A DNA stretch of 7,192 nt from Archaeoglobales archaeon (GTDB lineage Archaea; Halobacteriota; Archaeoglobi; Archaeoglobales; Archaeoglobaceae), in the NCBI GenBank assembly GCA_003662985.1, contig QMZD01000084.1:1-7192 (forward strand). The letters run 5' to 3'. Positions 4,745 through 7,192 of this stretch are shown here, piece by piece; position 1 is the stretch's first letter; the number at the start of each line of letters is the position of its first letter. A program made the position numbers and the translations under genes. The notes beneath the pieces are model-generated. The model had not been told where the DNA came from and searched no databases. It worked only from the letters and a program-made list of their open reading frames with translations.

Positions 4745-7192
<2,448 letters not shown>

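Overview
The window looks like a piece of a (hyper)thermophilic archaeal chromosome, most likely an Archaeoglobus/Ferroglobus-type euryarchaeon (inference). The signs are a split B12-dependent acyl-CoA mutase, a leaderless cas6 behind a TATA-like box, strong GGAGGTG Shine-Dalgarno sites used with TTG starts, Cst1/Cst2-type cas genes, and an embedded HEPN/nucleotidyltransferase gene pair. Every gene I can support lies on the + strand.

Region 1 (1-2346) begins with an AT-rich, repeat-bearing leader and then encodes a two-subunit mutase of the methylmalonyl-CoA mutase superfamily: a large TIM-barrel subunit (341-1873) and a small cobalamin-binding subunit (1939-2346). The large subunit has lost its N-terminus to an apparent one-base shift near 323-326; the missing segment can be read in another frame from ATG 241. 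Residues that define classical methylmalonyl-CoA mutase (Tyr89, Arg207, His244 and Lys604 in Propionibacterium numbering) are all replaced, so the substrate is probably not methylmalonyl-CoA. A 9-base degenerate tandem repeat joins the two genes.

Region 2 (2347-2681) is intergenic. It holds a decayed minus-strand reading frame, a small palindrome with CRISPR-repeat-like GTTTCAAT, and a TATA-like promoter for the next operon.

Region 3 (2682 to the window end) is a compact operon: cas6, an orphan minimal nucleotidyltransferase, a second nucleotidyltransferase overlapping a HEPN gene by 8 bases, cas8b1/cst1, and cas7/cst2 running off the edge. This is the start of a type I-B (Tneap-like) Cascade operon with a HEPN/NTase toxin-antitoxin-like block inserted between cas6 and cas8. 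Inside cas8, a strong Shine-Dalgarno followed by an in-frame TTG (5786) predicts separate translation of the Cas11 small subunit. cas5, cas3, cas1, cas2, cas4 and any CRISPR array would lie outside the window.

The most interesting points are the HEPN/NTase block in the cas6-cas8 gap (the same slot as the RNA toxin-antitoxin CreTA in haloarchaeal I-B loci), the internal cas11 start, and the mutase with a rewritten active site. Base composition falls from mutase to cas6 to the later cas genes, which suggests a mosaic.
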